Assembly (NCBI RefSeq): GCF_000174355.1
Contig: NZ_ACIS01000016.1
Coordinates: 1 to 58,638, forward strand
Direction: 5' to 3'
DNA from: Pseudogulbenkiania ferrooxidans 2002
Lineage (GTDB): Bacteria > Pseudomonadota > Gammaproteobacteria > Burkholderiales > Chromobacteriaceae
Length of the DNA: 58,638 nucleotides
The notes under the pieces are model-generated. The model was not told the origin of the DNA, did not search any database, and worked only from the letters and a program-made list of their open reading frames with translations. The translations under genes and the position numbers were made by a program. This document shows positions 20,350 to 29,880 of this stretch, one piece after another; the first letter of the stretch is position 1, and the number at the start of each line of letters is the position of its first letter.

Positions 20350-21126
20350 ATGGCCAACGTCGCCGTCCTCATCGATGCGGATAACGTCTCGCCGGGCTGG
20401 ATTGAAGACGTGCTGGAAGAAGCCGGTAAGCTCGGCGTGCTGGCGCTCAAGCGTGTCTACGGCGACTTCAGCCGTCACGACAAGGCCTGGCGTGACCTGT
20501 GCGCACGCTTCGCCATCCATCCCATCCAGCAGTTTCCCAACACCAAGGGCAAGAACGCGTCGGATATCACGCTGGTGATCGATGCCATGGACATGCTGCA
20601 TTCGGGGCGTTATCAGAGTTTTTGCCTGGTCTCGAGCGACAGCGACTTCTCGCGCCTGGCCACCCGTCTGCGCGAGGACGGGCTGGAGGTGTGGGGCTTC
20701 GGCGAGGAGAAAACGCCATCGGCCTTCGTCAATGCCTGCAGCAAGTTCGTCTACGTCGAAGTGCTGGGCGGGGTCGACGAGGCCAAGGCGGACGAGGTGG
20801 CGCTCAAGGGGGAGGAGGCCGGACGCGGCACCGCCAAGTCGCCGCAGCCGGCCCGTGTGCTGCGCCCGCTCGACAAGAAGCTGCGTGCCCAGTTCCAGAA
20901 GGGCATCGAGAGCATGGACGACGACGAAGGCTGGGCCGACCTGGGCGGCGTGGGCAGCCTGCTGGGGCAGTGGATGCCGGACTTCGACCCGCGCAATTAC
21001 GGCTTTGCCAAGCTGTCAGACCTGGTGGTGAAGTCGGGCTGGTTCGAGGTACACAAGGCCAGCAGCGGCCGGGGCGGGGTGTCGATCCGCCTCAAGCCGG
21101 GCAACGGCGGCAAGAAGGCGAAGTAG
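20350..21126 (+). CDS. NYN-domain nuclease-like protein with LOTUS/OST-HTH domain
   Basis: A 258-aa protein. The N-terminal NYN (PIN-like) domain has acidic residues in LIDADN (7-12), KNASDITLVIDAMD (about 64-77) and VSSDSDFS (about 93-100). These match the metal-binding carboxylates of this fold. The C-terminal region (about 170-250, FQKGIESM...GWADLGGVGSLLGQW...YGFAKLSDLV) looks like an OST-HTH/LOTUS RNA-binding domain. The combination suggests an RNA-processing enzyme, but no bacterial substrate is established. It has its own spacer and the start follows an AAGGAGC ribosome site. Confidence 0.88.
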   Translation: MANVAVLIDADNVSPGWIEDVLEEAGKLGVLALKRVYGDFSRHDKAWRDLCARFAIHPIQQFPNTKGKNASDITLVIDAMDMLHSGRYQSFCLVSSDSDFSRLATRLREDGLEVWGFGEEKTPSAFVNACSKFVYVEVLGGVDEAKADEVALKGEEAGRGTAKSPQPARVLRPLDKKLRAQFQKGIESMDDDEGWADLGGVGSLLGQWMPDFDPRNYGFAKLSDLVVKSGWFEVHKASSGRGGVSIRLKPGNGGKKAK

Positions 21127-21218
21127 CCGCCCGTAGATACGGTCTTGGCCGCCGAACCGCCATAAAACATGCAGCCAACGTTGTGGAGCGCAAGATTGCC
21201 CTACGGGGAGCGCCGGTC

Positions 21219-21307
21219 AAAATGGTGTTCGCCAGGTGTTAAGACGGCAGCTGAGCCGTTTGACGTTAGCAAACGGCGAATTGCCGGCGCCTGGCGAATG
21301 CCGTTTT
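21219..21307. repeat. 89-bp palindromic element, REP/MITE-like
   Basis: The terminal arms 21219-21236 and 21290-21307 are inverted repeats matching at about 15 of 18 positions. Inside is a second perfect stem, GCCGTTT / AAACGGC (21255-21261 / 21271-21277). The nested structure suggests a small mobile palindromic element or a structured RNA. There is no coding capacity. Confidence 0.5.
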
Positions 21308-21537
21308 GGCCGGGGTTTCGCGGACCATTAGGGCGAGCGGGGTCGTGAGGGGGCGGCGGTACGCCCCCTGGCCCGTCCGCCGGGCGGAACCGGCGACTTC
21401 AATCATCATCCACGTAGCGGATACAAAACCATGCGCGGTAGCTGTTGGGCCTCGCTACGCTCGACGCCAACCTACGAGTGGCAGGGAGTAAGCCCGGTGC
21501 AACCAAGCGTTCCGCTGTACAGGCTTGTCCGCGCCAT

Positions 21538-21563
21538 GGCGGATCGCCCTGCGGGCATCCGCC
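21538..21563. repeat. REP-like hairpin
   Basis: GGCGGAT-C-GCCC, TGC loop, GGGC-ATCCGCC: an 11-bp stem with one bulge. Sequences of this type (GGCGGAT...ATCCGCC next to CCTAC) are common intergenic repeats in proteobacteria. Confidence 0.5.
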
Positions 21564-21575
21564 CTACATTCGGCC

Positions 21576-22208
21576 TCAATGCGCGTTGCGCTCCAGCCAT
21601 TCCACCAGTTCCGCCACCGCCAGCTGCGGCAGCTGGTGTTGCGCGGCGTAGGTGTCCAGTGCGGCGCCGCGCATCATGCTGCCGTCCGGGTTCATCAGCT
21701 CGCACAGCACGCCGGCCGGGCTGAAGCCGGCCAGCCGCGCCAGCTCCACCGCGGACTCGGTATGGCCGCGCCGTTCACGCACGCCGCCGGCGCGGGCGAC
21801 CAGCGGGTAGACGTGGCCGGGGCGGGCCAGATGCTCGGGGCGTGCGGCGGGGGCGATGGCGGCGCGGATGGTGGTGACGCGGTCGGCGGCGGAGACGCCG
21901 GTGCTCACGCCTTCTGCCGCCTCGATACTGACGGTGAAGGCCGTGCCGTAGCGGCTGCCGTTGTCGGCCACCATCGGCGGCAGCTGCAGGCGGGCGGCGT
22001 GTTCCGGCGTCAGGCACAGGCAGACGATGCCGCTGCCATCGCGGATCAGGCGCGCCATCTCCGACACCGTCAGCGCGTCGGCAGCGAGGATCAGGTCGGC
22101 TTCGTTTTCGCGGTCGTGGTCGTCGGCCACGATCACGGGCTTACCCTGGCGCAGGGCGTTGAGCGCGGCGTGGACGCGCAGGGAAAGGATGTCGGTATGG
22201 GTGTTCAT
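21576..22208 (-). CDS. ribB: 3,4-dihydroxy-2-butanone 4-phosphate synthase
   Basis: A 210-aa protein, a stand-alone RibB without the GTP cyclohydrolase II domain. I chose the ATG at 22208 ([12 protein letters not shown]) because it is family-like and lies downstream of the FMN riboswitch; longer frames read through the riboswitch. Motifs are [12 protein letters not shown] (acidic metal site), [27 protein letters not shown], and [33 protein letters not shown]. It makes the four-carbon riboflavin precursor from ribulose 5-phosphate. Expression should fall when FMN is high. Confidence 0.96.
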   Translation of the reverse strand: MNTHTDILSLRVHAALNALRQGKPVIVADDHDRENEADLILAADALTVSEMARLIRDGSGIVCLCLTPEHAARLQLPPMVADNGSRYGTAFTVSIEAAEGVSTGVSAADRVTTIRAAIAPAARPEHLARPGHVYPLVARAGGVRERRGHTESAVELARLAGFSPAGVLCELMNPDGSMMRGAALDTYAAQHQLPQLAVAELVEWLERNAH

Positions 22209-22315
22209 GGAAACGGTCCTCAAGATGCTGGGTTGAGAAACACGCCTCCGGGCTGAAGGTTGTCGCAGGCAAATGCCCACGGCACCGCGCGTGCGCACGG
22301 CACAGCGGTGTTCAT

Positions 22316-22456
22316 CTTCTTTCATCCGGACTGTTACCGTCGGCTCTGGCATCGCACCAGATCTGCTGACCTTTTGCCGGGGGAGGCAAAAGCGCTCGCG
22401 GGCTCGGCCCTGGGGCCATACCGCCGGTGGGGAATTGCACCCCGCCCTGAAGACGT
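22316..22456 (-). promoter_or_regulatory. FMN riboswitch (RFN element) of ribB
   Basis: Read on the minus strand it has all the RFN hallmarks in order: TCAGGGCGGGGTGCAATTCC, CCACCGGCGGTA, AGCCCGCGAGCG, GGTCAGCAGATCTGGTG, CCAGAGCCGACGGT and AGTCCGGATG. About 107 nt separate it from the ribB start. A GC-rich segment there (CCGTGCGCACGCGCGGTGCC) could form the expression platform. FMN binding is expected to shut off ribB. Confidence 0.95.
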
Positions 22457-22536
22457 CGCCTGTGACCAACGCTGGCCGCAAGCGGGGCACAGTATAGCAG
22501 TGGTAACATCGCAGGATTGATGTTCAAGACCATGCC

Positions 22537-23571
<1,035 letters not shown>

Positions 23572-23592
23572 GCCCCGGCGAGAGCAAGCGAC

Positions 23593-24309
23593 ATGAGCGA
23601 GAAACTGATCATCAAGACCGGCAGCACCCTGCCCACGTTGGCCGAAGAGCAGGGCGATTTCGAAGACTGGATCCGCCGCGAGCTGCCCGACGCGGCCGAC
23701 TGGCGCGTGGTGAACGTGGTCGCCGGCGAGGCGCTGCCGCCGCCGCAACACTGCGCCGGCGTGGTGATCACCGGCTCGCCGGCCATGGTCAGCGAGCGCG
23801 CAGCCTGGAGCGAGACCACCGCCGCCTGGCTGCGCGCCGCGCATGCCGCGCGCGTGCCGCTGTTGGGTATCTGTTATGGTCACCAGCTGCTGGCCGACGC
23901 CCTGGGCGGCGAGGTCGGCTACCATCCGCACGGGCCGGAAGCCGGCGCGGTCGAGGTGGAACGGCTGGCGGCGGCGGAGGCCGACCCGCTGCTGGGGGCG
24001 CTGCCGGCGCGCTTTTCGGCCAACGTGATCCACTGGCAGACCGTGCTGCGCCTGCCGCCGGGCGCGGTGGCGCTGGCCGGCAACGCCTTCGAACCGCACC
24101 AGGCGTTCCGCCTCGGCTCGGCCTGGGGAGTGCAATTCCACCCCGAGTTCGACCAGCGCGCCATGCGCCGCTACCTCGAACTGCTGCATGACCGGCTATG
24201 TGCTGCCGGACGCGATCCGCAGGCCTTGCTGGCGCAGGTACGGCCGACGCCGGAGGCCGCCGGTCTGCTGGCGCGTTTCGCGGCCAGTCTGGTTGCGGCG
24301 GCGGCCTGA
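23593..24309 (+). CDS. Class I glutamine amidotransferase-like protein
   Basis: A 238-aa stand-alone GATase1 domain. The nucleophile elbow is LGICYGHQLLA (Cys94), and the catalytic His-Glu is in VQFHPEFD near 183. Motif ITGSPAMVSE forms the oxyanion region. Proteins of this type are often called GMP synthase-like amidotransferases, but no synthase domain is attached and the acceptor is unknown. It starts 21 nt after ruvB on the same strand. Near-copies of the candidate uptake motif lie at 23635-23646 and 24015-24026. Confidence 0.9.
   Translation: MSEKLIIKTGSTLPTLAEEQGDFEDWIRRELPDAADWRVVNVVAGEALPPPQHCAGVVITGSPAMVSERAAWSETTAAWLRAAHAARVPLLGICYGHQLLADALGGEVGYHPHGPEAGAVEVERLAAAEADPLLGALPARFSANVIHWQTVLRLPPGAVALAGNAFEPHQAFRLGSAWGVQFHPEFDQRAMRRYLELLHDRLCAAGRDPQALLAQVRPTPEAAGLLARFAASLVAAAA
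23635..23646 (-). repeat. Near-copy (11/12) of the candidate uptake motif
   Basis: ACGTTGGCCGAA on the plus strand, with the 10-bp core exact. Confidence 0.45.
24015..24026 (+). repeat. Near-copy (11/12) of the candidate uptake motif
   Basis: TTCGGCCAACGT, with the 10-bp core exact, inside the amidotransferase gene. Confidence 0.45.
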
Positions 24310-24440
24310 GAGGGCGCCGGGTGGCGCGGGCACGGACCCCGCCACCGCTTGGCCGCGGTGTTTCACCGTGACATCGAATCCACCGTACTGAGCACGTACA
24401 ATGCGTGCCAGTCATGACGACTGACAACAAGGGGAATTTC

Positions 24441-24833
24441 ATGTTCTTTGTATTGCTGGCGACAACGTTCCTGGTGGCGCTGGCCACCTCGCTGATCACC
24501 GCCAAGTTTTTCGATGGCGCGGTCAACCGCATCCTCAGCCGCATCGTCGGCGATGAAATGGCCGACGCCTGGCGCAAGTACCTGCTGTTTGCCATCGTGG
24601 TGGTCGGGGTCTCCGGCGGGGTGCGGCTGTGGGAGCTGGAAAAGTACGTCACCGCCAACCGCGAATCGGCGGCGCTGGAACTCAACGGCATGCGCTGGAC
24701 GCTGGAAATCTACCGCACGCTGATCGAAACGCTGCAGTCGGTGGCGTGGATGATGCTGTTGTTCTTCCTGTGTTCGATGATCGCCTACGTCATCGTGCGC
24801 GCCATCGAACTCAAGCACGGCGCTCAGGAGTAG
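24441..24833 (+). CDS. Small integral membrane protein, function unknown
   Basis: A 130-aa protein. I chose the ATG at 24441 because AAGGGG precedes it. Three hydrophobic segments are visible, at about 1-20, 45-62 (YLLFAIVVVGVSGGVRLW) and 100-121 (VAWMMLLFFLCSMIAYVIV). A charged segment lies between the first two. No enzymatic motif is seen and I do not recognise a family. It is followed by a strong hairpin. Confidence 0.75.
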   Translation: MFFVLLATTFLVALATSLITAKFFDGAVNRILSRIVGDEMADAWRKYLLFAIVVVGVSGGVRLWELEKYVTANRESAALELNGMRWTLEIYRTLIETLQSVAWMMLLFFLCSMIAYVIVRAIELKHGAQE

Positions 24834-24852
24834 TTAGCCGGTCGTGAATACG

Positions 24853-24890
24853 GCAAGGCCCCTGTCCGTCAGGCGGAGCAGGGGCCTTGC
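24853..24890. terminator. Strong hairpin between convergent genes
   Basis: A perfect 12-bp stem, GCAAGGCCCCTG / CAGGGGCCTTGC, with further pairing in the loop. T-tracts are poor. It separates the membrane-protein gene from proB. Confidence 0.65.
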
Positions 24891-24912
24891 GCCTTCTCTG
24901 GCTCCTGAATCT

Positions 24913-26031
24913 TTACAGCGCCACCATGTTGTCGCGGTGGATCAGCTCCGGTTCCACCAGATAACCCAGGATGCCCTCGATGGCGCGCGTCGGTTTCTGC
25001 ATGATCAGCCGCGCCTCGTCCGAGCTGTAGTTCACCAGGCCGCGCGCCACTTCCACTCCGCTCTCGTCGACGCAGGCGACCGCCTCGCCGCGCAGGAAAT
25101 CACCCTCCACCTTCAGCACGCCGATCGGCAGCAGGCTGCTGCGCTTCTGCCGCACCGCCAGCGCCGCGCCGCTGTCGAGCACCAGCCGGCCGGTCAGGAT
25201 CAGATGGTCGGCCAGCCACTGCTTGCGCGCCGTCATGCGGCTGGTCGGCGCCAAGAGCTGGGTGCCGATGGCCTCGCCGTCGGCCAAGCGCGACAGCACG
25301 TTGAGCTCGCGGCCGCAGGCGATCACCGTGGCGGCACCGCTGCGCGCCGCACGCTTGGCGGCGAGAATCTTGGTGAGCATGCCGCCGGTGCCGACGCTGC
25401 TGCCGGCGCCGCCGGCCATCGCCTCCAGCTCCGGGGTGCCGGCCACCGCCTCGTGCACGAACTCGGCGTCCGGATTCTTGCGCGGGTCGGCGGTGTAGAG
25501 GCCCTGTTGGTCGGTCAGGATCACCAGCGCATCGGCCTCGATCAGGTTGGTGACCAGCGCGCCCAGCGTGTCGTTGTCGCCGAAGCGGATCTCGTCGGTC
25601 ACTACGGTGTCGTTCTCGTTGATGATCGGCACCACGTTGAGATTGAGCAGCGAGGTCAGCGTGGAACGGGCGTTGAGGTAGCGGGTGCGGTCGGAGAGGT
25701 CCTCGTGGGTCAACAGTACCTGGGCGGTTTGCAGGCCGAATTCACGGAAGGCGCTCTCGTAGGCCTGGCACAAGCCCATCTGGCCCACCGCGGCGGCCGC
25801 CTGCAGTTCGTGCACCGCCTTGGGGCGGCTGCTCCAGCCCAGGCGCTGGCAGCCTTCGGCGATGGCGCCGCTGGAGACCAGCACCACCTGCTTGCCGCGC
25901 CGCTTGAGGTCGGCGATCTCGGCGGCCCAGCGCGCCAGCGCCGCCAGGTCCAGCCCTTTACCGTCGTTGGTGACCAGGCTCGACCCGACCTTGACCACCA
26001 GGCGACTGCCCGCATGAATGACCGATTGCAT
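24913..26031 (-). CDS. proB: Glutamate 5-kinase
   Basis: A 372-aa protein, the long form with a C-terminal PUA domain (about 280-372). It phosphorylates glutamate in the first step of proline synthesis. The amino-acid kinase fold shows [13 protein letters not shown] near 12-24, [34 protein letters not shown] and the [15 protein letters not shown] segment. It is feedback-inhibited by proline in characterised homologues. Upstream on the same strand are the PilZ-like gene and bioA. obgE, the common neighbour, is absent. Confidence 0.97.
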   Translation of the reverse strand: MQSVIHAGSRLVVKVGSSLVTNDGKGLDLAALARWAAEIADLKRRGKQVVLVSSGAIAEGCQRLGWSSRPKAVHELQAAAAVGQMGLCQAYESAFREFGLQTAQVLLTHEDLSDRTRYLNARSTLTSLLNLNVVPIINENDTVVTDEIRFGDNDTLGALVTNLIEADALVILTDQQGLYTADPRKNPDAEFVHEAVAGTPELEAMAGGAGSSVGTGGMLTKILAAKRAARSGAATVIACGRELNVLSRLADGEAIGTQLLAPTSRMTARKQWLADHLILTGRLVLDSGAALAVRQKRSSLLPIGVLKVEGDFLRGEAVACVDESGVEVARGLVNYSSDEARLIMQKPTRAIEGILGYLVEPELIHRDNMVAL

Positions 26032-26118
26032 GAAACCCCACTCGCAACGAAGAAATCAGGTCCGCCAGTATGCCGCAACTTGCGCGCGATCCGAAAGGGC
26101 GCCGCTCGCCGGGCCGGC

Positions 26119-27645
26119 TCACAGATCCTGGCTGCGGCGGTACTCCATGGCCTGGTAGAACGGGGTCTGCAGTTCGACGCGGGTGACGCGGATGCGGGTT
26201 TCGCCCTGGTTGTCGCGCAGCACGAATTCGCGCAGTCGCGAGAACGGGCGGCCCGGCATCACCAGCAAGGCCGGGCGTCCGAGGCGCGGTTGTGCCGGCA
26301 GGTGCAGCGCCGGCTGGAACACGTCGTCCTGGTGGGTGATGGTGGGCAGCACCTCGACCGCTTCCGGCGCCGGCCCGAGCAGCTCCACACCGCATTCCAC
26401 GTCGTTGCCGCCGAGCGGCGCCGCCGCCCAGCGCACGGCGCACAACAGGCGATTGTCCGGCTGCAACTGCGGCGCGAGCAGCAGCAGCTCGCCGGTCCGC
26501 AGCGCTTGTTCCTGCGGGTTGCCGCGCAGCAGAAAACCGAGCTGGCTCTGGTTGACGGCCTGGAACAGCGCGGGCGGGGCCGGCCGGCCCAGCACCGGTA
26601 TCGGGCTATCCTCCACGGGCTCCACCGGGGCCGGTCGCAGCGTCAGCCAGATCGGCAACAACTGGGCGGTGAGGCTCAGCCATTGCTGGACCGGCTGGCG
26701 CGGCTGGCGTCGCCGCCTCGGCTGCGTCCACTCTTCGGCCAGCTTGCGCGCCACCTCCACGGTGAGGTCGGCGGGGATGGCCGCTTCGCTCGCCAACTGG
26801 CGCGCCAAGCCATCCGGCTGTTGCAGGGCGTCGATGATGTCGTTCAGATAGACCCAGAATTCGCCGCTCGCGGCCACTTGGGGTTTGAGCGGCAAGAAGT
26901 GGGGCGGGTCGTCACGCGCCGGGTCGACCTGGTAGCCGAAGCCCTGTGTCTTGGTGAGCCCGGTCAGCGGGATCAGCTCGATGCGTGGTGCCAGCCGGAA
27001 GATCAGCCCCTTGGCCGCCGCGATTTCGTTGTCGCCCAGATGCTTGCCGTCGGTCAGTCCCATCAGAAGGATCTGCCGATACACCACGGCGATGCTTTCC
27101 GTCGGGGCATGGCGGCGCTCCTGCCAGCCCGATTCCTCGGCGAGCTGGTAGAGCTGGTGGCAGTCGTGCCAGAAGTGGAGTGGCAGGTCGCTATAGCACT
27201 CCATGGCCAGTTTGGCTTGCATGCGCGCGGTCAGCAGGGCGAGGCACAGCAACTCCACCTTGGGCTGCTCGCGTTCCAGCAGCGAGCGTTTTTCCAGTCG
27301 TTCCACCAGGGTGCGCTTGAAGCCGGCGAACAGCGCATCGAACAGCGCCATGCCAAGGCGCGCCGCCTGGCGTGCCTTGGTCGAGCTGACCACCTCGTCG
27401 CTGACGATCTGGGTTTCCAGTGCCGGGAAGAAACGATCGAGCGCCGCCAGGTAAAGCTTCAGCAGCTTGTGCCGGGTGCCGACCGCCACCTGGGTGCGGC
27501 TCAGGCTTTGCAGGGCGCCCAGCAGCAAGTGCCCGCATTCGTCGAGGCGAGTGTAGGGGAGGCGATCCAGCCAGTCGGCCACGCTGTCCGGCTGCAGGTC
27601 GACCAGCTTGGGGTCCATCAGATTATCCGGTAGGCGCAGTTGCAT
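26119..27645 (-). CDS. Large protein with C-terminal PilZ-like domain, function unknown
   Basis: A 508-aa protein with no signal peptide. The N-terminal 300 residues are mostly helical, with Leu- and Arg-rich amphipathic segments, and match no family I can name. The last 150 or so residues (SQLGFLLRGNPQEQ...GELLLLAPQLQPDNRLLCAVRW...ECGVELLG) have the spacing of a PilZ beta-barrel: S-x-x-G, then a G-E/D-L turn, a V-R-W strand and GVELL. The canonical cyclic-di-GMP motif R-x3-R/D-x-S-x2-G is only partly visible, so nucleotide binding is uncertain. It is about 1.7 kb from the pilin gene, so a role in pilus or biofilm control is an inference. Confidence 0.7.
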   Translation of the reverse strand: MQLRLPDNLMDPKLVDLQPDSVADWLDRLPYTRLDECGHLLLGALQSLSRTQVAVGTRHKLLKLYLAALDRFFPALETQIVSDEVVSSTKARQAARLGMALFDALFAGFKRTLVERLEKRSLLEREQPKVELLCLALLTARMQAKLAMECYSDLPLHFWHDCHQLYQLAEESGWQERRHAPTESIAVVYRQILLMGLTDGKHLGDNEIAAAKGLIFRLAPRIELIPLTGLTKTQGFGYQVDPARDDPPHFLPLKPQVAASGEFWVYLNDIIDALQQPDGLARQLASEAAIPADLTVEVARKLAEEWTQPRRRRQPRQPVQQWLSLTAQLLPIWLTLRPAPVEPVEDSPIPVLGRPAPPALFQAVNQSQLGFLLRGNPQEQALRTGELLLLAPQLQPDNRLLCAVRWAAAPLGGNDVECGVELLGPAPEAVEVLPTITHQDDVFQPALHLPAQPRLGRPALLVMPGRPFSRLREFVLRDNQGETRIRVTRVELQTPFYQAMEYRRSQDL

Positions 27646-27714
27646 GGCCCTAGCCCCATGTCAATGGTAGGGTGATCTTGCAATGCTATTGGTATCGGTC
27701 GGCCTTGGCAATCG

Positions 27715-29064
27715 TTATGGCAGCGGCGGCGTGGCGCGTTCCGGCCTTTGCCCGGACTGCTGCAGTTCATCCAGCGTGTCGAGCGTGGCCTGGCACAGCA
27801 GCGCCATCTCCTCCGCCTCGATCACGTAGGGTGGCATGAAGTACACCGTATTGCCGATCGGCCGCACCAGGCAGCCGCGCTGCAGCATGGCGGAGAAGAA
27901 CGCCACGGCAAAATCGCCGCGCGCCGTATCGACCTCGAACGCCCAGATCATGCCTTGTTGGCGGAACTGGCGTACCTGGGGGTGGGCACGCAAGGGAGCG
28001 AGCAGGGTCGTGAACTGTGCGGCCTTTTCCCGATTGCGCGCGAGCACGTCTTCCTGCTCGAACAGGTCCAGCACCGCCAGCGCGGCGCGGCAGGCCAGCG
28101 CGTTGCCGGTGTAGCTGTGCGAGTGCAGGAAGCCGCGAGCCACCTCGTCGTGGTAGAAGGCCTGATAGACGCCATCGGTGGTCAGCACGCACGACAAGGG
28201 CAAGAAGCCGCCGGTGATTCCCTTGGACAGGCACAGGAAATCCGGCCGGATGCCGGCCTGCTCGCACGCGAACAGCGTGCCGGTGCGACCGAAACCCACC
28301 GCGATCTCGTCGGCGATCAGGTGCACCTGATATCGGTCGCACAGCCGGCGCGCTTCCTCCAGATAAGCAGGATGGTACATCGCCATGCCGGCGGCACCTT
28401 GCACCAGCGGCTCGACGATCAGCGCGGCGATGCTATCGGCCTGCTTGGCCAGCACGTTCTCCAGCGCCCGCGCGGCGCGGCACGCCACATCCTTCGCGGT
28501 CTCGCCATCCCTTGCCTGGCATGCATCCGGTGTCGGCACGCGGATGCCGGCCTTCAGCAACGGCGCGTAGGTCGACGAGAACAGCGGCACGTCGGTCACC
28601 GCCAGCGCGCCGACGGTCTCGCCGTGATAGCTGTTCTCCAGACTGAGAAAGCGCGTCTTGCCCGGCCGACCGCTGTTCTGCCAGTAGTGGAAGCTCATTT
28701 TCAGCGCGATTTCCGTGGCGCTGGCGCCGTCCGAACCGTAGAAGGCGTGGCCGAGGCCAGTGAGCTGACTCAGCCGCTCCGACAGTTCGACCACCGGGCG
28801 GTGCGTGAAGCCCGCCAGCATCACGTGCTCCAGGGAGTCGAGCTGGTCCTTGATCGCTGCCTTGATCGCCGGGTGGCCGTGGCCGAACAGGTTCACCCAC
28901 CAGGAGCTGACCGCATCCAGGTAACGCTTGCCGTCGAAATCGGTCAGCCATACCCCTTCGGCGCTGGCGATAGGCACCAGCGGCAGCGCTTCGTGGCGTT
29001 TCATCTGGGTGCAAGGGTGCCACACGGCCTGTCGGCTGCGCGCCAGCCAGTCTTGGTTGCTCAT
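27715..29064 (-). CDS. bioA: Adenosylmethionine-8-amino-7-oxononanoate aminotransferase
   Basis: A 449-aa class III aminotransferase. The ATG at 29064 gives MSNQDWLARSRQAVWHPCTQMK, the usual BioA start with the HPCTQM substrate motif. Other hallmarks are SSWWVNLFGHGHP, FYGSDGASATEIALKM, SYHGETVGA, LIADEIAVGFGRTGTLFA and the PLP-lysine region LCLSKGITGGFLPLS. It makes 7,8-diaminopelargonate in biotin synthesis. No other bio genes are in the window. Confidence 0.96.
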   Translation of the reverse strand: MSNQDWLARSRQAVWHPCTQMKRHEALPLVPIASAEGVWLTDFDGKRYLDAVSSWWVNLFGHGHPAIKAAIKDQLDSLEHVMLAGFTHRPVVELSERLSQLTGLGHAFYGSDGASATEIALKMSFHYWQNSGRPGKTRFLSLENSYHGETVGALAVTDVPLFSSTYAPLLKAGIRVPTPDACQARDGETAKDVACRAARALENVLAKQADSIAALIVEPLVQGAAGMAMYHPAYLEEARRLCDRYQVHLIADEIAVGFGRTGTLFACEQAGIRPDFLCLSKGITGGFLPLSCVLTTDGVYQAFYHDEVARGFLHSHSYTGNALACRAALAVLDLFEQEDVLARNREKAAQFTTLLAPLRAHPQVRQFRQQGMIWAFEVDTARGDFAVAFFSAMLQRGCLVRPIGNTVYFMPPYVIEAEEMALLCQATLDTLDELQQSGQRPERATPPLP

Positions 29065-29229
29065 CGGGAGAAGCTCTGTGCAATGTTCGATGCACGCGAT
29101 GCTAGCACAGCCTCGGGGCGGAAGAGTGCGGGACGAGGTGACGAAAAACGGCACTTTCTGTCGTGTGCCGTCCATTCTCGACGGCAGGCCTGGTGTTGGA
29201 CTAGCCAAAATTCAAGGGTTTGACCAGAC

Positions 29230-29245
29230 TGGCATGCAGATTGCA
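29230..29245 (+). promoter_or_regulatory. Sigma-54 (RpoN) promoter of the pilin gene
   Basis: TGGCATGCAGATTGCA matches the -24/-12 consensus TGGCAC-N5-TTGCA, with the required 10 nt between GG and GC. Transcription would start near 29257 and leave a leader of about 98 nt. Type IV pilin genes are classically RpoN/PilR-dependent. Confidence 0.85.
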
Positions 29246-29354
29246 AGAATGGCCCTCGAAACGGAGTGACACGGACCAGAAATCGGCCGAAGGCTCCTTC
29301 AGCGCAGTCTGGCCGATGTCGGCCTTGATATTCAACAAACTTGGGGGTTCAACC

Positions 29355-29789
29355 ATGAACAAATCCATGCAGCAGGGCTTTACCCTGATCGAACTGATGA
29401 TCGTGGTCGCGATCATCGGTATTTTGGCCGCGCTGGCGATTCCGGCGTACTCGGACTACACCGCCAAGTCCAAGGTGAGTGAGTCGCTATCGATGGGCGA
29501 TGGATTTAAGACTAAGGTTGCATTGGCTTTGGGTGAGTCGGGCTCGTGTGACCCTGGTGGTTCCGCTGCAAGCTCTACCGGCAAGTACGTGAGTGGAGTT
29601 GTCTTTGGTGGTTCTGCAAGTACTTCGGCCTGCACTATTACAATGACCCTGGCTAGCACCGGGGTATCGACTATTGATACCAAAACGGTTGTATTGACAT
29701 CGTCACTGGTTGGAGAGTCGTTGAATTGGGCTTGTGCCTCCCCTGCAATTCCTCAGAAATATCTGCCGAGCACATGTGTTGGCCAGTAA
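29355..29789 (+). CDS. pilA: Type IV major pilin
   Basis: A 144-aa prepilin. I chose the ATG at 29355, which gives a short leader ending in Gly8 before Phe9, the PilD cleavage site. The mature N-terminus [20 protein letters not shown] contains the essential Glu5. At about 136 residues the mature protein is short. Four cysteines are in the globular part, the last pair (NWACAS...STCVGQ) forming the probable D-region disulfide loop. Ser/Gly/Ala-rich patches ([17 protein letters not shown]) are possible O-glycosylation sites for the adjacent PglL-like enzymes. Codon use is less GC-rich than in neighbouring genes. Roles would be twitching, adhesion and possibly DNA uptake. Either pilA or pilE would be a fair name. 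Confidence 0.95.
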   Translation: MNKSMQQGFTLIELMIVVAIIGILAALAIPAYSDYTAKSKVSESLSMGDGFKTKVALALGESGSCDPGGSAASSTGKYVSGVVFGGSASTSACTITMTLASTGVSTIDTKTVVLTSSLVGESLNWACASPAIPQKYLPSTCVGQ

Positions 29790-29807
29790 ATTAACTTAAA
29801 TAACATT

Positions 29808-29841
29808 AACCCCACCCTTGTATCAAGGGTGGGGTTTTTTT
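29808..29841 (+). terminator. Intrinsic terminator of the pilin gene
   Basis: A 13-bp stem, AACCCCACCCTTG / CAAGGGTGGGGTT, with a 3-nt loop followed by a T-run. It should uncouple pilin expression from the downstream ligase. Confidence 0.95.
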
Positions 29842-29880
29842 ATACCACGCGGGTGGCAACTTAACTCCTGGAGCGAACTG

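Larger units (their letters stand above)
21127..21575. other. 449-bp repeat-rich intergenic region
   Basis: No gene is seen. It contains a large nested stem-loop (21219-21307), a palindrome AGGGGGCG / CGCCCCCT (about 21348-21369) and a REP-like hairpin (21538-21563). It lies between the convergent NYN and ribB genes. Confidence 0.6.

Noticed and set aside
29818-29880. Upstream TTG start for the first ligase
   Set aside because: It would start inside the pilin terminator and add 21 polar residues before the first membrane helix. The GTG at 29881 has a ribosome site.
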